A stretch of DNA of 64,000 bases, from the NCBI RefSeq assembly GCF_007565055.1, contig NC_044556.1:134515808-134579807 (forward strand), in the 5' to 3' direction. This DNA is from Rhinopithecus roxellana. Taxonomy: Eukaryota; Chordata; Mammalia; Primates; Cercopithecidae. Shown one piece after another: positions 23,081-33,220 of the stretch (within the stretch, counting starts at the first letter, position 1; the number at the start of each line of letters is the position of its first letter). The translations under genes and the position numbers were made by a program. The notes below the pieces were generated by a model. It saw only the letters and a program-made list of their open reading frames with translations, had not been told where the DNA came from and did no database searches.

Positions 23081-24455
23081 TTTCAACCTGGACAATTATA
23101 TTCTGCTTTCTAAAACACCCGTCTATTTTTCACCAAATAAAGTGGCCTTATTTATGCTTTAAAACCTAAACATTTAAAGATGTTTTTAAAATGTTATTAC
23201 CACATGTTGTTGAAGATATGACAAAGTCTGTGCAGGGTGGCATCTTTGGGGACGGCTCTGAAGTATGTGTCTCTGGGTGTGTATACACACACATTTGATC
23301 CTTTTCCTAAAGGTGTTAATTTAATTTCAAAGCTTCTGAAGACATGTTCGGGAGCTTTGATACCCAATGTGTTTATACAAATGGTATTTTCCATTTTTTG
23401 AAGCAGTTTGGGCTCCATGATGTCTTGGTTATTTAGGAGCCCCACCACAACAAATGTGTGTGACAGAGTTTCTGTAGCATGTTCTGCCATGCAGAATTAA
23501 ATGCTAAATGGGCATCTTGACTCCTAGATTTCAGAAAATTTAGGAGATCATTGACAAGGAACTCCATCAGTGATATTTACTTACACATTTTCTTTCACTT
23601 TAAGTGTTGAAGCATAAAAAGTTTCAGATCTAAAGTTCTTCCTGACACACCGTGTACCTTTCAGAAGTCAGATTCACTTCAGAAGGTTTCATCTTCACAT
23701 TGGAATTTTCCTTCCCTCAGTTGTCAGGGCAGATGTGAATAGTGGTCAGCAGATCTGCTGAGGTCATTCAGAGGACAGCTGAGCAGATTGCCAAGACCAG
23801 CTTGCAAAAAGTAAGTGACTAACAGGTTCAAGTTATCATGAACTGGTTAAGCAAGTTCTAGAAAGCCAAGTGCTTATTGGATTTCTTTCAACAGTCATTC
23901 TCTTAGACAACTAAAGTGGGTGCATAGAACACATTCAGGCCTTATTAGGGAAATTAGTACGTCAGACTTGAGATCATGATCTCTCCTGCAACCCGCCCCC
24001 AAGTGGGGAGAAACTCTTACAGTTATATTGACTTTCTTTTTTGCACTTTTTCTGTTTCCATTGTTTGAATAAAGTAGGCTTTAAACTTGAGTCACTTTTG
24101 GCTTTTGCAGTTAGTTTCCAGATCCTATAAATCTCACCCTCTCCTAGCATTGCTTTTCCTACCACTACTGTAGTTTTGGCTGTGACAGCCCATCACCCCA
24201 AGAACTGCAGTGTTCTCAGGAGGAATCTCCTGTTAACCTCCTTTATTGCTTATTTGTTCCTTTGCTTGTTTTTGGTCTGTTTTTACTTCTTCATTTTTTG
24301 GCACCACTATCAGATTGGCTTTTTAAAGTACTCCTCTGTTGGTATTAAATCTTCTCTAGAACTTTCTGTTTGTGCCTAGTTCTTAGCCAATAAATCCCAA
24401 ATCCTTAGTTAACATCCAAGACACCTGAAGATGGCTCATATCCACCTTTGCTGCC

Positions 24456-24457
<2 letters not shown>

Positions 24458-24495
<38 letters not shown>
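24458..24495 (+). repeat. (TG)n microsatellite
   Basis: About 18 TG units at the tail end of the adjacent antisense Alu. Confidence 0.95.
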
Positions 24496-24496
<1 letters not shown>

Positions 24497-24776
24497 TTTG
24501 AGACGGAGTCTTGCTCTGTCACCGAGGCTGGAGTGCAGTGGCTTGATCTTAGCTCACTGCAGCCTCCATCTCCCAGGTTCAAGCAATTCTCTTGCTTCAG
24601 CCTCCTGAGTAGCTGGGATTACAGGCACCCACCACCATGCCCGGCTAATTTTTGTGTTTTTTTTTAGTAGAGGCAGAGTTTCACCATTTTGGCCAGGTTG
24701 GTCTTGAACTCCTGACCTCAGGCAACCCACCCACCTTGGCTTCCCAAAGTGCTAGGATTACAGGTGCAGCCTTGTT
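24496..24776 (-). mobile_element. Alu (S-type), antisense
   Basis: GAGACGGAGTCTTGCTCTGT to GCTAGGATTACAGGTGCAGC; the last part of the element's 5' end is missing. Confidence 0.93.
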
Positions 24777-25275
24777 TTATACTCTGTTCCTTCATGATCG
24801 CCTTCTTCAGTCATCTGAGCAAGGCGGCCTTGTGAACTTATCCTGCACCTTCGCTGCTCTAGGCCCTCCAGTACACAGCGACCTCTGCTTGGCACGGGCC
24901 CCTTTTCCTGACTTCATGTCTTTAAATCCTGTTCGTTTTCCAAATGTAAACTTTTATACAGAGGTTCCTCTAATACCTTCAGAAGGTATCTCTTTCCTGC
25001 CATCCCAGAATACTTTTTATTTATTTGATTTATTTGTTTCTGTGTCTAATCTGTCTTATGAGCTGGTTAGCTCCCTGAAGGCAGGAACTGCATGGTCTTG
25101 AGAGGACAGAGGGCTCCCAGATGGCCAGGGAGCTGGAGGCAGAGAGATTGTTCAGGAATCAGGTTGGGCACTGACTGAACCAGCCCTCCCATATAACTAA
25201 GGTGGCCCGCACTGCTGCCGAGTTTGGTTTGAGGCCCAAGAGGGCCTGATGTTTATAAACATCCCTTTAAATGGA

Positions 25276-25311
25276 GGCACTTAGATTATTGCAGGCGCTT
25301 AGATTATTGCA
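25276..25311 (+). repeat. 18-bp tandem duplication
   Basis: GGCACTTAGATTATTGCA and GGCGCTTAGATTATTGCA adjoin exactly and differ at one base. Confidence 0.95.
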
Positions 25312-25469
25312 GTAAATTCTTCTGGAATGATGGTGTGAGACTGAGCAGCAGTAAAACAAGCAAGAATTTGGCTGCTTTCTTTCACTAGGACTTTGTATTG
25401 CTCTGTGGCTTCAGTTAAGTTCTGATCCTTGGGTATACCTAAATGAGAGCATATAACAGGTGCATGTGG

Positions 25470-25470
<1 letters not shown>

Positions 25471-25506
<36 letters not shown>
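25471..25506 (+). repeat. (TG)18 microsatellite
   Basis: Uninterrupted TG dinucleotides. Confidence 0.97.
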
Positions 25507-25507
<1 letters not shown>

Positions 25508-25734
25508 TGGTGTTATGCCGATCTATTACTCATCTAAAATGCTGTGAGACCTATTTCACAAGGTTATGGTGAAAATTAAATGAGAAAATACATCAGATTT
25601 ATTCAGAAATTAAAAGCACTTGGAGGCAAAGTCACAATTCACTGTTTATGTCTCATAGTTTTTTATTGCATTCAGTGAAGATGGATTAAAGATACCTGTG
25701 TTTGTGAGACAGTAACAGAGAGAATAATGTTTGT

Positions 25735-26054
25735 CAGTGCAGTCCAGCACAGTAGCCATGAGCCGCATGTGGCTACTGAGCATGAGAAATATGACTAGTC
25801 CTAATTGAGATGTGCTATAAGTGGAAAATGAACTTTTAAATTTCATCTTAAATGAAAATTTAACATGAAAAACGAATATAAACTAGCTCATTAATAATCT
25901 TGTTATTGATTACATGTTAAATGATATATTTTAGATCTATCAGGTTAAATAAAATATATGAAGATGAATTTCACCTGCTTCTTTTTATCTAATGGGGCTA
26001 CTAGAAGTATTAAAAGTACACATATACCTCACGTGTTTCTATTGCACCGTGCTG
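25735..26054 (-). mobile_element. Non-autonomous hAT DNA transposon (MER type)
   Basis: About 320 bp beginning CAGTGCAGTCCAGCACAGTA and ending GCACCGTGCTG, so the ends are imperfect inverted repeats. Internal GCATGTGGCTACTGAGCATG and the AT-rich core recall a hAT-Charlie MER consensus. Subfamily not decided. Confidence 0.6.
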
Positions 26055-26919
26055 GCTTATGTGACTGAGAGGTAGCAGTGGTAGTGTGAGAATTTCCTTC
26101 TCTTTCAAGTTTTCGTTTTTATTGGATCTAAGAGAAAAGGAGTTTGATGGAGGCAGTGGCCCTCATTCTCTGCTGGGAATCTCCATAGGTGGGATATGCG
26201 TTAAGTGAGCACTAGGGGTGTACACTCAGCCTTTTGTGTGTTGGTGGGGGTGGTGATCTGGGAAAGAGGGGTACATGGGGGATCACCAGAGAGGCAGAAT
26301 TGGGAGGCAGCTTGGCCAATGAACAAGAGCAACGCCACCTTGCTCCTTTCTGTACTGCTTAGTGGTAGACTTTAGCTGCCTCTACTGTAACTTTTTTGCT
26401 GGCATAGGGCAGCTTCTATTGGCTTCTGAAGCTGTTATTTCCCGAAGGTGAGAGAGAAAATCCTTTTTCCCTTTTTCAGTTTTTAGTGAATCATAGGATG
26501 CGGTAAAGAGCCCTAAGGGCAGGAGAAGTGTTTGATGGATTTGTGATAGGCCAGATTGTAGTCACAAAAGCTGATAAATTTAAGTCAAGATAAGTGAGGA
26601 ACATGGTCTTGGGTTTAGGCTTTGAAAGCTCCCTGATGTCTTGAGCTGAGCCTGAGAAAGGTCTTAATGGCTCGAAGTGCACATGGGGCTCATGGAATCA
26701 CAGAAGCCAGTCGACCTTGGCTCACAGCTTTAACTGCCTTCTTCTGAAGTAAAAGTGCTCAGCCCAGTGTGTGACTCAGAGAAGGTGCTCACAAAATGTT
26801 AGTTTTATTTCCTTCTTTTAGGCGGTTCCTGGGCCATGCTGATGGCACTCACTTCAATAGGAAAAATGAAACATGCGTGTATGTGAGCCTGGAATGGAGT
26901 GGTTGTGAATTCTGTCTTA

Positions 26920-27060
26920 CCAGCTGGGGTTTGATTCCGGCGTCACCACTGCCTGTGCTGTCTTGGATAGATAACTTAGCTGTATTTGTTTCCATGTCTA
27001 TAATATGGAGGAAATAATGGCATCCACCACTTGGAGTTCTGAGGAGGAACACATAGTTAA
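26920..27060 (+). mobile_element. MIR element
   Basis: GGGGTTTGATTCCGGCGTCA, TTGGATAGATAACTTAGCTG and GTCTATAATATGGAGGAAAT follow the MIR core order. Confidence 0.6.
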
Positions 27061-27969
27061 TAAAGAGAGCATCCAGAAGAAGGCCAGTGCACAATTAGCA
27101 TGGAAGCACTTGTTATAAATAGTAGATGGGCCTGAGTAGACTGGCCCCACCTCTTCACTTTCCTCCCCTCGGCCAGCACAAAATAGATACCATGCTGGAT
27201 GCTGCCTTCATGCCAAGTTTGGTCTAGCCGAGGTAAAGCCAGCAAAAATTTCTACTTGGAAACGTTTTCTATGACAGAAAGTTAAGAAATGCTCTATACT
27301 TTCTATATTAAAAAAAATCCAAGTGCTACTTTTCCTTCCCTTGCCAGCTGGTATCATGAGCCTGTTCTTTTAACGTTAGAGAGATAAGTGGAAAATAAGA
27401 CCATTTGTCACTCCCTGCTGCCAGGCAGCTGGGTTGCAAGATGAGGGAGCACCTGAGTCTTCAGAGACCATTGGCAGGGACGCACCGGCAGGGCCCTCTG
27501 AGTCCCTTTGGTTTCCTTCAATTACTCCCTTGCCCCTTCAAGTGCTTGTATTGTCTGTAGCAGTGGAGAACTGCTGGGTGCTTCCTGGCCCTCTGGCACC
27601 ATTCAGTGAAAGGTGAGAGGACTGGAGCTGCAGGCAAGGCCTGCTTGGGGATGAGGGAAGTTCTTAAAAGGAGCCTCAGTGACAAGAGAGGAAGTCGAAG
27701 GTTTCTTTACCCATTGCACTTCCCCTTGGAGTTATTTTCTCCTGAGTGACACTACAGAATTTAGACATTCAAAACAATGGCTTCTTCCTGGACTCCTGGC
27801 TGGTGTAACTGAAGGGACCTGCCTTGCTATGAGTACCTCTCCAGGCAGCCCCTACCTGGCCCATGGGCCTCATTAGGCCCTGGCTGTCCTCCGTAGAGAC
27901 TAATACAGCTCCTGCCTTCTGCACCTGGAACTTTACATGTGACTGGTTATTTTGCCCCTGAACCATTAC

Positions 27970-28120
27970 AACTTGGATTCGTGCTTTACAGTGTATAAGG
28001 CTTTTTCAAACATAGTTATTATCATGATTATCCCTACTTGATAGAAGGGGAAACTGAAGTTAAGAACTACCCCAGTTTACTTAAGAAGTGGAACAGTGGC
28101 TAGAATGGCAGATGCTGACT
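27970..28120 (-). mobile_element. MIR-like fragment, antisense
   Basis: TTTACAGTGTATAAGGCTTT and AGAAGGGGAAACTGAAGTTA resemble the reverse MIR core; diverged. Confidence 0.45.
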
Positions 28121-28329
28121 CGACTAAGGGAGATTCCTCCTTGGGAATAAGACACTGACATTAAGTCCAAACCAACCTTTGCTCAGAAGCCTTTGAGAAG
28201 TCATTGTTAACTGGCTACTTGAGGTCAGACTTAGCTTTTAAACGAGGATGGCTGGAGATTCTAATATGGTCATTAGGGCTGTTTTCTCTGGACCTGAAAT
28301 ACAATGTCATGGTAAGCACACAGACCAAA

Positions 28330-28562
28330 AATCTGGCAGACTGGTTTCAGATCCTGACTCGGCTACTCACTAACATGTAGTCTTGGCAAATTGCTGAGGT
28401 TCTTTTTGCCTGGGTTTTCCCATCTGTGTAGTGTGGGGAATAAAACTAGTACTTGCCTGCCTTCATGGGGCTGTTGTGAGACTAAAATGTATTAATAGTT
28501 GTAAATCTTAGCATAGTACTTGGCACATGATAAGCGCTGAGTTAGTATGCTCATCATCATAT
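28330..28562 (+). mobile_element. MIR element
   Basis: CAGATCCTGACTCGGCTACT, CCCATCTGTGTAGTGTGGGG, GGGGCTGTTGTGAGACTAAA and AGTACTTGGCACATGATAAG are the diagnostic MIR blocks in order. Confidence 0.8.
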
Positions 28563-29287
28563 TAGCAGCCTGCAGTTACACAGACCTCTGACCTATGCAG
28601 TTTGCATTTCTGAAAATGGTTGCTTGGTTTCCTCTGATTACGCTGAAGGAGAATGCGTCATCAGTTTATTTGTAGATGTATAATTCTCTAAACTTAAAAG
28701 GTGATCAATTATCCATGAAATACTTATCTCTTTTAGATTTTAAGATATTTGTGTTCCTATGGTTTGTTATTTCTCTGTTTTGACCTAGACCAGTTTCTGC
28801 ACTGTGTAAGATGTGTACTTGAATATGTGTCTTTTAAATCAAAAGACCAAAGGACATGATTCAGGAATGGTGAATATAACATTGTGCCTCATTTCTTTGA
28901 AAGTGTAGTTTAAAAGAAATCCCACCATAGACGTTAACAAATACATTTTTCGCTTATCAACCATAAATCTATACATGAGTGTGTGTGTCTTATTTATCAT
29001 GCACAGGGAGATATTGGTAGAAGTATGGAGTGAAGCACCATGAGAGGACTAGAGGCAGTAGACACAGATGATGCCCCAGCGATTGTAATAGGATAAACGT
29101 ATCCATAAGCAGCTGAAATAAAAAGATATACCAATTAATTGGGTACCATTTCAATTCACATCTTATTCTTTGAAGATATTCTGTTATTTATGATTATAAT
29201 ACTAAAAATGAAATCCCCCAATTTATCTCTTCATATCAGAATTTTTCAGACGAATCTAAAAATTTAACTGTCAAATAAGGAACTGTA

Positions 29288-29678
29288 GGCTGGGTGCGGT
29301 GGCTCATACCTGTAATCCCAGCACTTTGGGAGGCTGAGGTAAGCAGATTGCCTGAGCTCAGGAGTTTGCAACAAGCCTGGGCAACACAGTGAAACCCCGT
29401 CTCTACTAAAATACAAAAAATTAATCCCAGCACTTTGGGAGGCCGAGACGGGCGGATCACGAGGTCAGGAGTTCGAGACCATCCTGGCTAACATGGTGAA
29501 ACCCCGTCTCTACTAAAAAATACAAAAAACTAGCCGGGCGAGGTGGCGGGCACCTATAGTCCCAGCTACTCGGGAGGCTGAGGCAGGAGAATGGTGTCAA
29601 CCCGGGAGGCGGAGCTTGCAGTGAGCTGAGATCCGGCCACTGCACTCCAGCCCGGGCGACAGAGCGAGACTCCGTCTC

Positions 29679-29712
<34 letters not shown>

Positions 29713-29880
29713 AAATTAGCCGGGTGTGGCAGTGTGCTTCTGTAGTCCCAGCTACTTGGGAGGCTGAGGCAGGAGAATTGCTTGAATCCAGGAGGTGGAG
29801 GTTACAGTGAGCCAAGATTGTGCCACTGCACTCCAGCCTGGGTGACAGAGCGAGACTCTGTCTCAAGAAAAAAAAAAAAA
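29288..29880 (+). mobile_element. AluS interrupted by a younger AluY
   Basis: The left half is 29288-29423 and the right half 29707-29880. Flanks show a 10-bp duplication with one mismatch (29278-29287 and 29885-29894). The middle A-rich linker was the target of the AluY inside it. Confidence 0.93.
29424..29705 (+). mobile_element. Nested AluY of cercopithecid type, 5' truncated
   Basis: Begins at ATCCCAGCACTTTGGG, lacking about the first 25 bases; has GAGATCCGGCCACTG and a 28-A tail. Target-site duplication ATACAAAAAATTA at 29411-29423 and 29706-29718. Confidence 0.95.
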
Positions 29881-30049
29881 AGAAAGAAACTGTAAAAGTA
29901 CTACAAAAAATACAAGTGAGTATTTTTATAATCTTGGGTTGCAAAATGTCTTTCTCATAATGCTACAAAACCCAGTACCAAAAGAAAACCTTTGTGATAA
30001 ACCGTGATTGTATAAAATCTAAAATTTTGCATAGCAAAAAATAAACCAC

Positions 30050-30870
30050 CATAAACTAAGTCAAAAGATAAATGTCAATCTAAGAATAATATTTGCAATA
30101 CAACTGAAGTTAATATGACTAATATGAAAAAGACCCTTCAAAATCTGTAAGGAAAGAACTAACATACCAGTTGAAAAATGGACAAAGTTCATGGCCAGGC
30201 AATTCAAAAGAGAAAAAATATAAAGGGACAAAAAAAGTACAGACAGATATTCTACTTCTCAGTAATAAAATCGTATGAAAACAAACCAACAAAAAAACCC
30301 AAGCAAAAACAAAACATTTTTTACCCTTCAGATTGGGCAGGAACAGGTGGCATCTGTCTCATGCTATAATGGGGAATGTCAACGCAGAACTATTTTTCCG
30401 GGGCACAAAATAGTAATATATATCAAAAATGTAAATGAGCATACCCTTTGCCACAGGAGACCCACTGCTAGGAATTTATCTTAAGGAGATAATTGGACAA
30501 GTGTGCAAACCTGTATGTTCAAGGGTCTTTCTCACTGATGAAACATGCATGGAATAGAGCCATTAGAATGATCAAGGTATTCTATATTTATTGATATGGC
30601 CAGAAGTTTGCAACAGATTATTAAGTGAATAGAGTAAAGGGATTTTATGCAGCATATCTTGTTTATACATTTTACTTGTTTAAAATATATGTAAAATTCT
30701 GTGTGAGTGCATAAAAGAAGTGTTTGAAAGGCCATTCACCAAAACGTTTACGATGGCAGTCTCTTTATTGTGAAGTTTCAGGTGATTCTTAATTTCTTCT
30801 TTGTATTTTTCTGTGTGTCTTGAATCTTTTATTAATAACATTTATCATTCACTACAATTGTTTATTTTGA
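30050..30870 (+). mobile_element. L1M relic, 3' part of ORF2 and 3' UTR
   Basis: GTTGAAAAATGGACAAAGTT, CACTGCTAGGAATTTATCTT, AGATAATTGGACAAGTGTGC and TTGTATTTTTCTGTGTGTCT are typical of old L1 3' regions. Frames are broken by many stops. Confidence 0.75.
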
Positions 30871-31079
30871 TAAATATAATTCAAATGTTTCCATCTCCAG
30901 AAGAACTTTAGTTGTGTTTTCAGGGCAATGGTGAAATCTATCCCAGAGGAGAAAGCACTGTCTATCACTGGAAATAGCCCCAGGGCAACAGGGATCCGAC
31001 TGATAGAAATGTTAGCCCAGGCATACAGCTAGAGTCTGACGACTGGCACTTGTTGGTTTCATTTAAAACCTAGCATTTC

Positions 31080-31440
31080 ATTTCAGCCTAAGAAGCACTT
31101 GTTGACTGCCTTGCATGACTTAGGTGCTGTGCTAGGCACTGAGGCTGTAGAGACGGGTTAAATCTGGTCCCTGTCTTTACGGAACTGGTAAAGATGCAAT
31201 AGATGGGCATCTCAACAGAAAATGTCAGTACCATAGGGTGATAAGGCAGAAGGTCTCTTTTTCTGAGGAGTAGGGGAAGACTTGTAAAGAGGATGATTAA
31301 AGCCTCAGCTGAGTCTTAAAATATGAATACTAGCCAAAGGAACTAAGTGAGACAGAGCAGGAGGTTTAGGCTGAGAGTCAGTGAGAACAAAGGCTCAGAG
31401 GTACACTGCACATACAGTATAGCAGGGGAGACTGGGAAGC
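31080..31440 (+). mobile_element. Ancient interspersed repeat fragment
   Basis: GGTGCTGTGCTAGGCACTGA, TCTGGTCCCTGTCTTTACGG and AGGAGGTTTAGGCTGAGAGT follow a widely dispersed old repeat also seen at 35525 and 51730. Confidence 0.45.
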
Positions 31441-31563
31441 TTTAACGAACCGGTGGAGACATAACTTTAGAGAATCTCACATTAAAGGCAGGAGTCTCAA
31501 ATATTTGAAAATTTTACTCTGGATTTTTTTTTCAAGACACTTAAAAGCTCACATAGACAATAT

Positions 31564-31578
31564 AAGAATCGTGTTAGG
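31564..31578 (+). repeat. Left target-site duplication of TXN retrocopy
   Basis: AAGAATCGTGTTAGG; its partner at 32184-32198 reads the same except A for G at one CpG, a typical deamination change. Confidence 0.93.
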
Positions 31579-31718
31579 GGCACGCGCCCCCACCACACGC
31601 ACGCCGGGCGTGCCCGTTTATAAAGGCAGAGCAAGCGGCGAGTCTTCAAGCTCGGTCTGGTGCTTTGGATCCGTTTCCATCGGTCCTTACAGCCACTCCT
31701 CAGACCCCAGCAGCAAAG
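31579..31718 (+). promoter_or_regulatory. Retained TXN promoter/leader segment with TATA box
   Basis: The retrocopy's 5' end is rich in G, C and CpG (31577-31720), unlike the AT-rich intron around it. It contains TATAAAG at 31619-31625, about 94 bases before the ATG. In the parental gene this TATA box sits just upstream of the usual start site, as I recall, so the copied transcript began at an unusual upstream start and carried core promoter sequence with it. Present-day activity is unknown. Confidence 0.7.
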
Positions 31719-32183
31719 ATGGTGAAGCAGATCGAGAGCAAGGCTGCTTTTCAGGAAGCCTTGAACACCGCAGGTGATAAACTTGTAGTAGTTGACTTCT
31801 CAGCCACGTGGTGTGGGCCTTGAAAAATGATCAAGCCTTTCTTTCATTCCCTCTCTGAAAAGTATTCCAACATGGTATTCCTTGAAGTAGATGTGGATGC
31901 CTGTCAGGATGTTGCTTCAGAGTGTGAAGTCAAATGCATGCCAACATTCCAGTTTTTTAAGAAGGGACAAAAGGTGGGTGAATTTTCTGGAGCCAATAAG
32001 GAAAAGCTTGAAGCCACCATTAATGAATTAGTCTAATCATGTTTTCTGAAAACATAACCAGCCATTGGCTATTTAAAACTTGTAATTTTTTTAATTTACA
32101 AAAATATAAAATATGAAGACATAAACCCAGTTGCCATCTGTGTGACAATAAAACATTAATTCTAACACTTAAAAAAAAAAAAA
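31579..32183 (+). pseudogene. TXN: Processed pseudogene (retrocopy) of thioredoxin TXN
   Basis: This is a full-length, intronless copy of the TXN mRNA: GC-rich leader, a 105-codon frame (31719-32036), 3' UTR, polyadenylation signal AATAAA at 32147 and a poly(A) tail (32171-32183). It is flanked by 15-bp target-site duplications (31564-31578 and 32184-32198, one mismatch), which proves L1-mediated insertion. The frame keeps length and register with no indel. Cys32, Cys62, Cys69 and Cys73 are kept, but codon 35, the second cysteine of the CGPC active site, is TGA (31821-31823). Other likely changes against the primate protein I recall are Asn16, Thr17, Met52 and Ala61. The copy is in the same sense as C1orf21. 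Any product would be a 34-residue stub, or a 69-residue fragment from ATG 31827 that lacks the redox site, so it is a pseudogene for thioredoxin activity. Confidence 0.97.
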
Positions 32184-32198
32184 AAGAATCATGTTAGG
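32184..32198 (+). repeat. Right target-site duplication of TXN retrocopy
   Basis: AAGAATCATGTTAGG directly after the poly(A) tail; it pairs with 31564-31578. Confidence 0.93.
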
Positions 32199-32339
32199 AA
32201 TCTGGAAGTTAGCTGAAGATATAGAAAACAGAAAATTTGATGCTAATTCCTTAAGCTGTCTAAGTGGTCAGCCTCAACTCAGGTTAGATTATTATGAACC
32301 CTGAGTAATAATGCCAGAACATGGCCTTGTATAGATGAG

Positions 32340-32482
32340 ACCATTTACCAGGAAAGGTTAATAGTGATTATCTCTGGGTGGTGCTGATTACGAGATAGTT
32401 TCTGTACTTCTTTTGTATTTTCCAAATATTCCACATCCCTTTTTCTAAAGAAGTTTTGTAAAAAAAAAAAAAAAAAAAAAAA
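32340..32482 (+). mobile_element. L1 3' end fragment with A24 tail
   Basis: GTGATTATCTCTGGGTGGTG and TTTTGTATTTTCCAAATATT followed by A24 match an old L1 3' UTR and tail. Confidence 0.55.
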
Positions 32483-32544
32483 AGTGTTTTATAACTCTGT
32501 AGGTGGTGACATTGAGAAAGAACTTGTGGAGCAAGGTATAGTGG

Positions 32545-32705
32545 CTAATCATACTGATTTGGGAACCAAACTGATAGGTTGCTCATTTGTAACATTGGAA
32601 CCTACCTCATAAGATGCTATGAGGATTAAATGAATTAATAAGTAATAAAACACTTAAAATAGTGTCTGGCACACAAAAAGTGCTATGTGAATAATCAGTG
32701 AACTT
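32545..32705 (+). mobile_element. MIR-like fragment
   Basis: ACCTCATAAGATGCTATGAG, GATTAAATGAATTAATAAGT and TAGTGTCTGGCACACAAAAA are the 3' MIR blocks. Confidence 0.6.
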
Positions 32706-32894
32706 TATGTAGAAAGTTCTCTGGATTATTCTCTCATAAACAGCACATTTTCATCTTTATGACAGTAAAGTTTAGCATAGTGCTTTTTTTTTTTATAAGA
32801 AGAATAAAAACTTCATTCAGAAAAAGAAACACTCTTTCCTTAAAGTTCATTTACCTGCAGATGTCGTTAGTGTGTGTAGTACTTTCCTTCTTAT

Positions 32895-33220
32895 TTTTCT
32901 TTCTTTCTTTCTTTCTTTTTTTTTTTTTTTTTGAGACAGGTTCTCTCTCACTCTGGTTGCCCAGGCTGGGGTGCAATGGCGCGATCCCAGCTCACTGCAG
33001 CCTCAACCTCCCAAGCTCAGGTGATTCTCCCACCTCAGCTTCCTGAGTAGCTGGGACTACAGGTGTGCGCCACCATGCCCAGCTAATTTTTTGTATTTTC
33101 AGTAGAAACAGATTTTCACCATATTGCCCAGGCTGTTCTCGAACTCCTGACCTCAAGCAATCTGCCCATCTTGGCCTCCCAAAGTGCTGGGATTACAGGC
33201 ATGAGCCACTGTGCCCGGCT
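32895..33220 (-). mobile_element. Alu (J/S-type), antisense, with TTTC-rich tail
   Basis: (TTTC)n plus T17, then GAGACAGGTTCTCTCTCACT through GAGCCACTGTGCCCGGCT. Confidence 0.93.

Noticed and set aside
31827..32036. 69-residue thioredoxin C-terminal ORF as a functional gene
   Set aside because: It begins after the active site and lacks the first beta strands and the CGPC motif; better explained as the remnant of a pseudogene.
32037..32170. Possible SECIS element to read the TXN TGA as selenocysteine
   Set aside because: The only ATGA (32113) is followed by too few bases for a SECIS stem before the next TGA, and no matching apical AA loop or stem pairing is evident.
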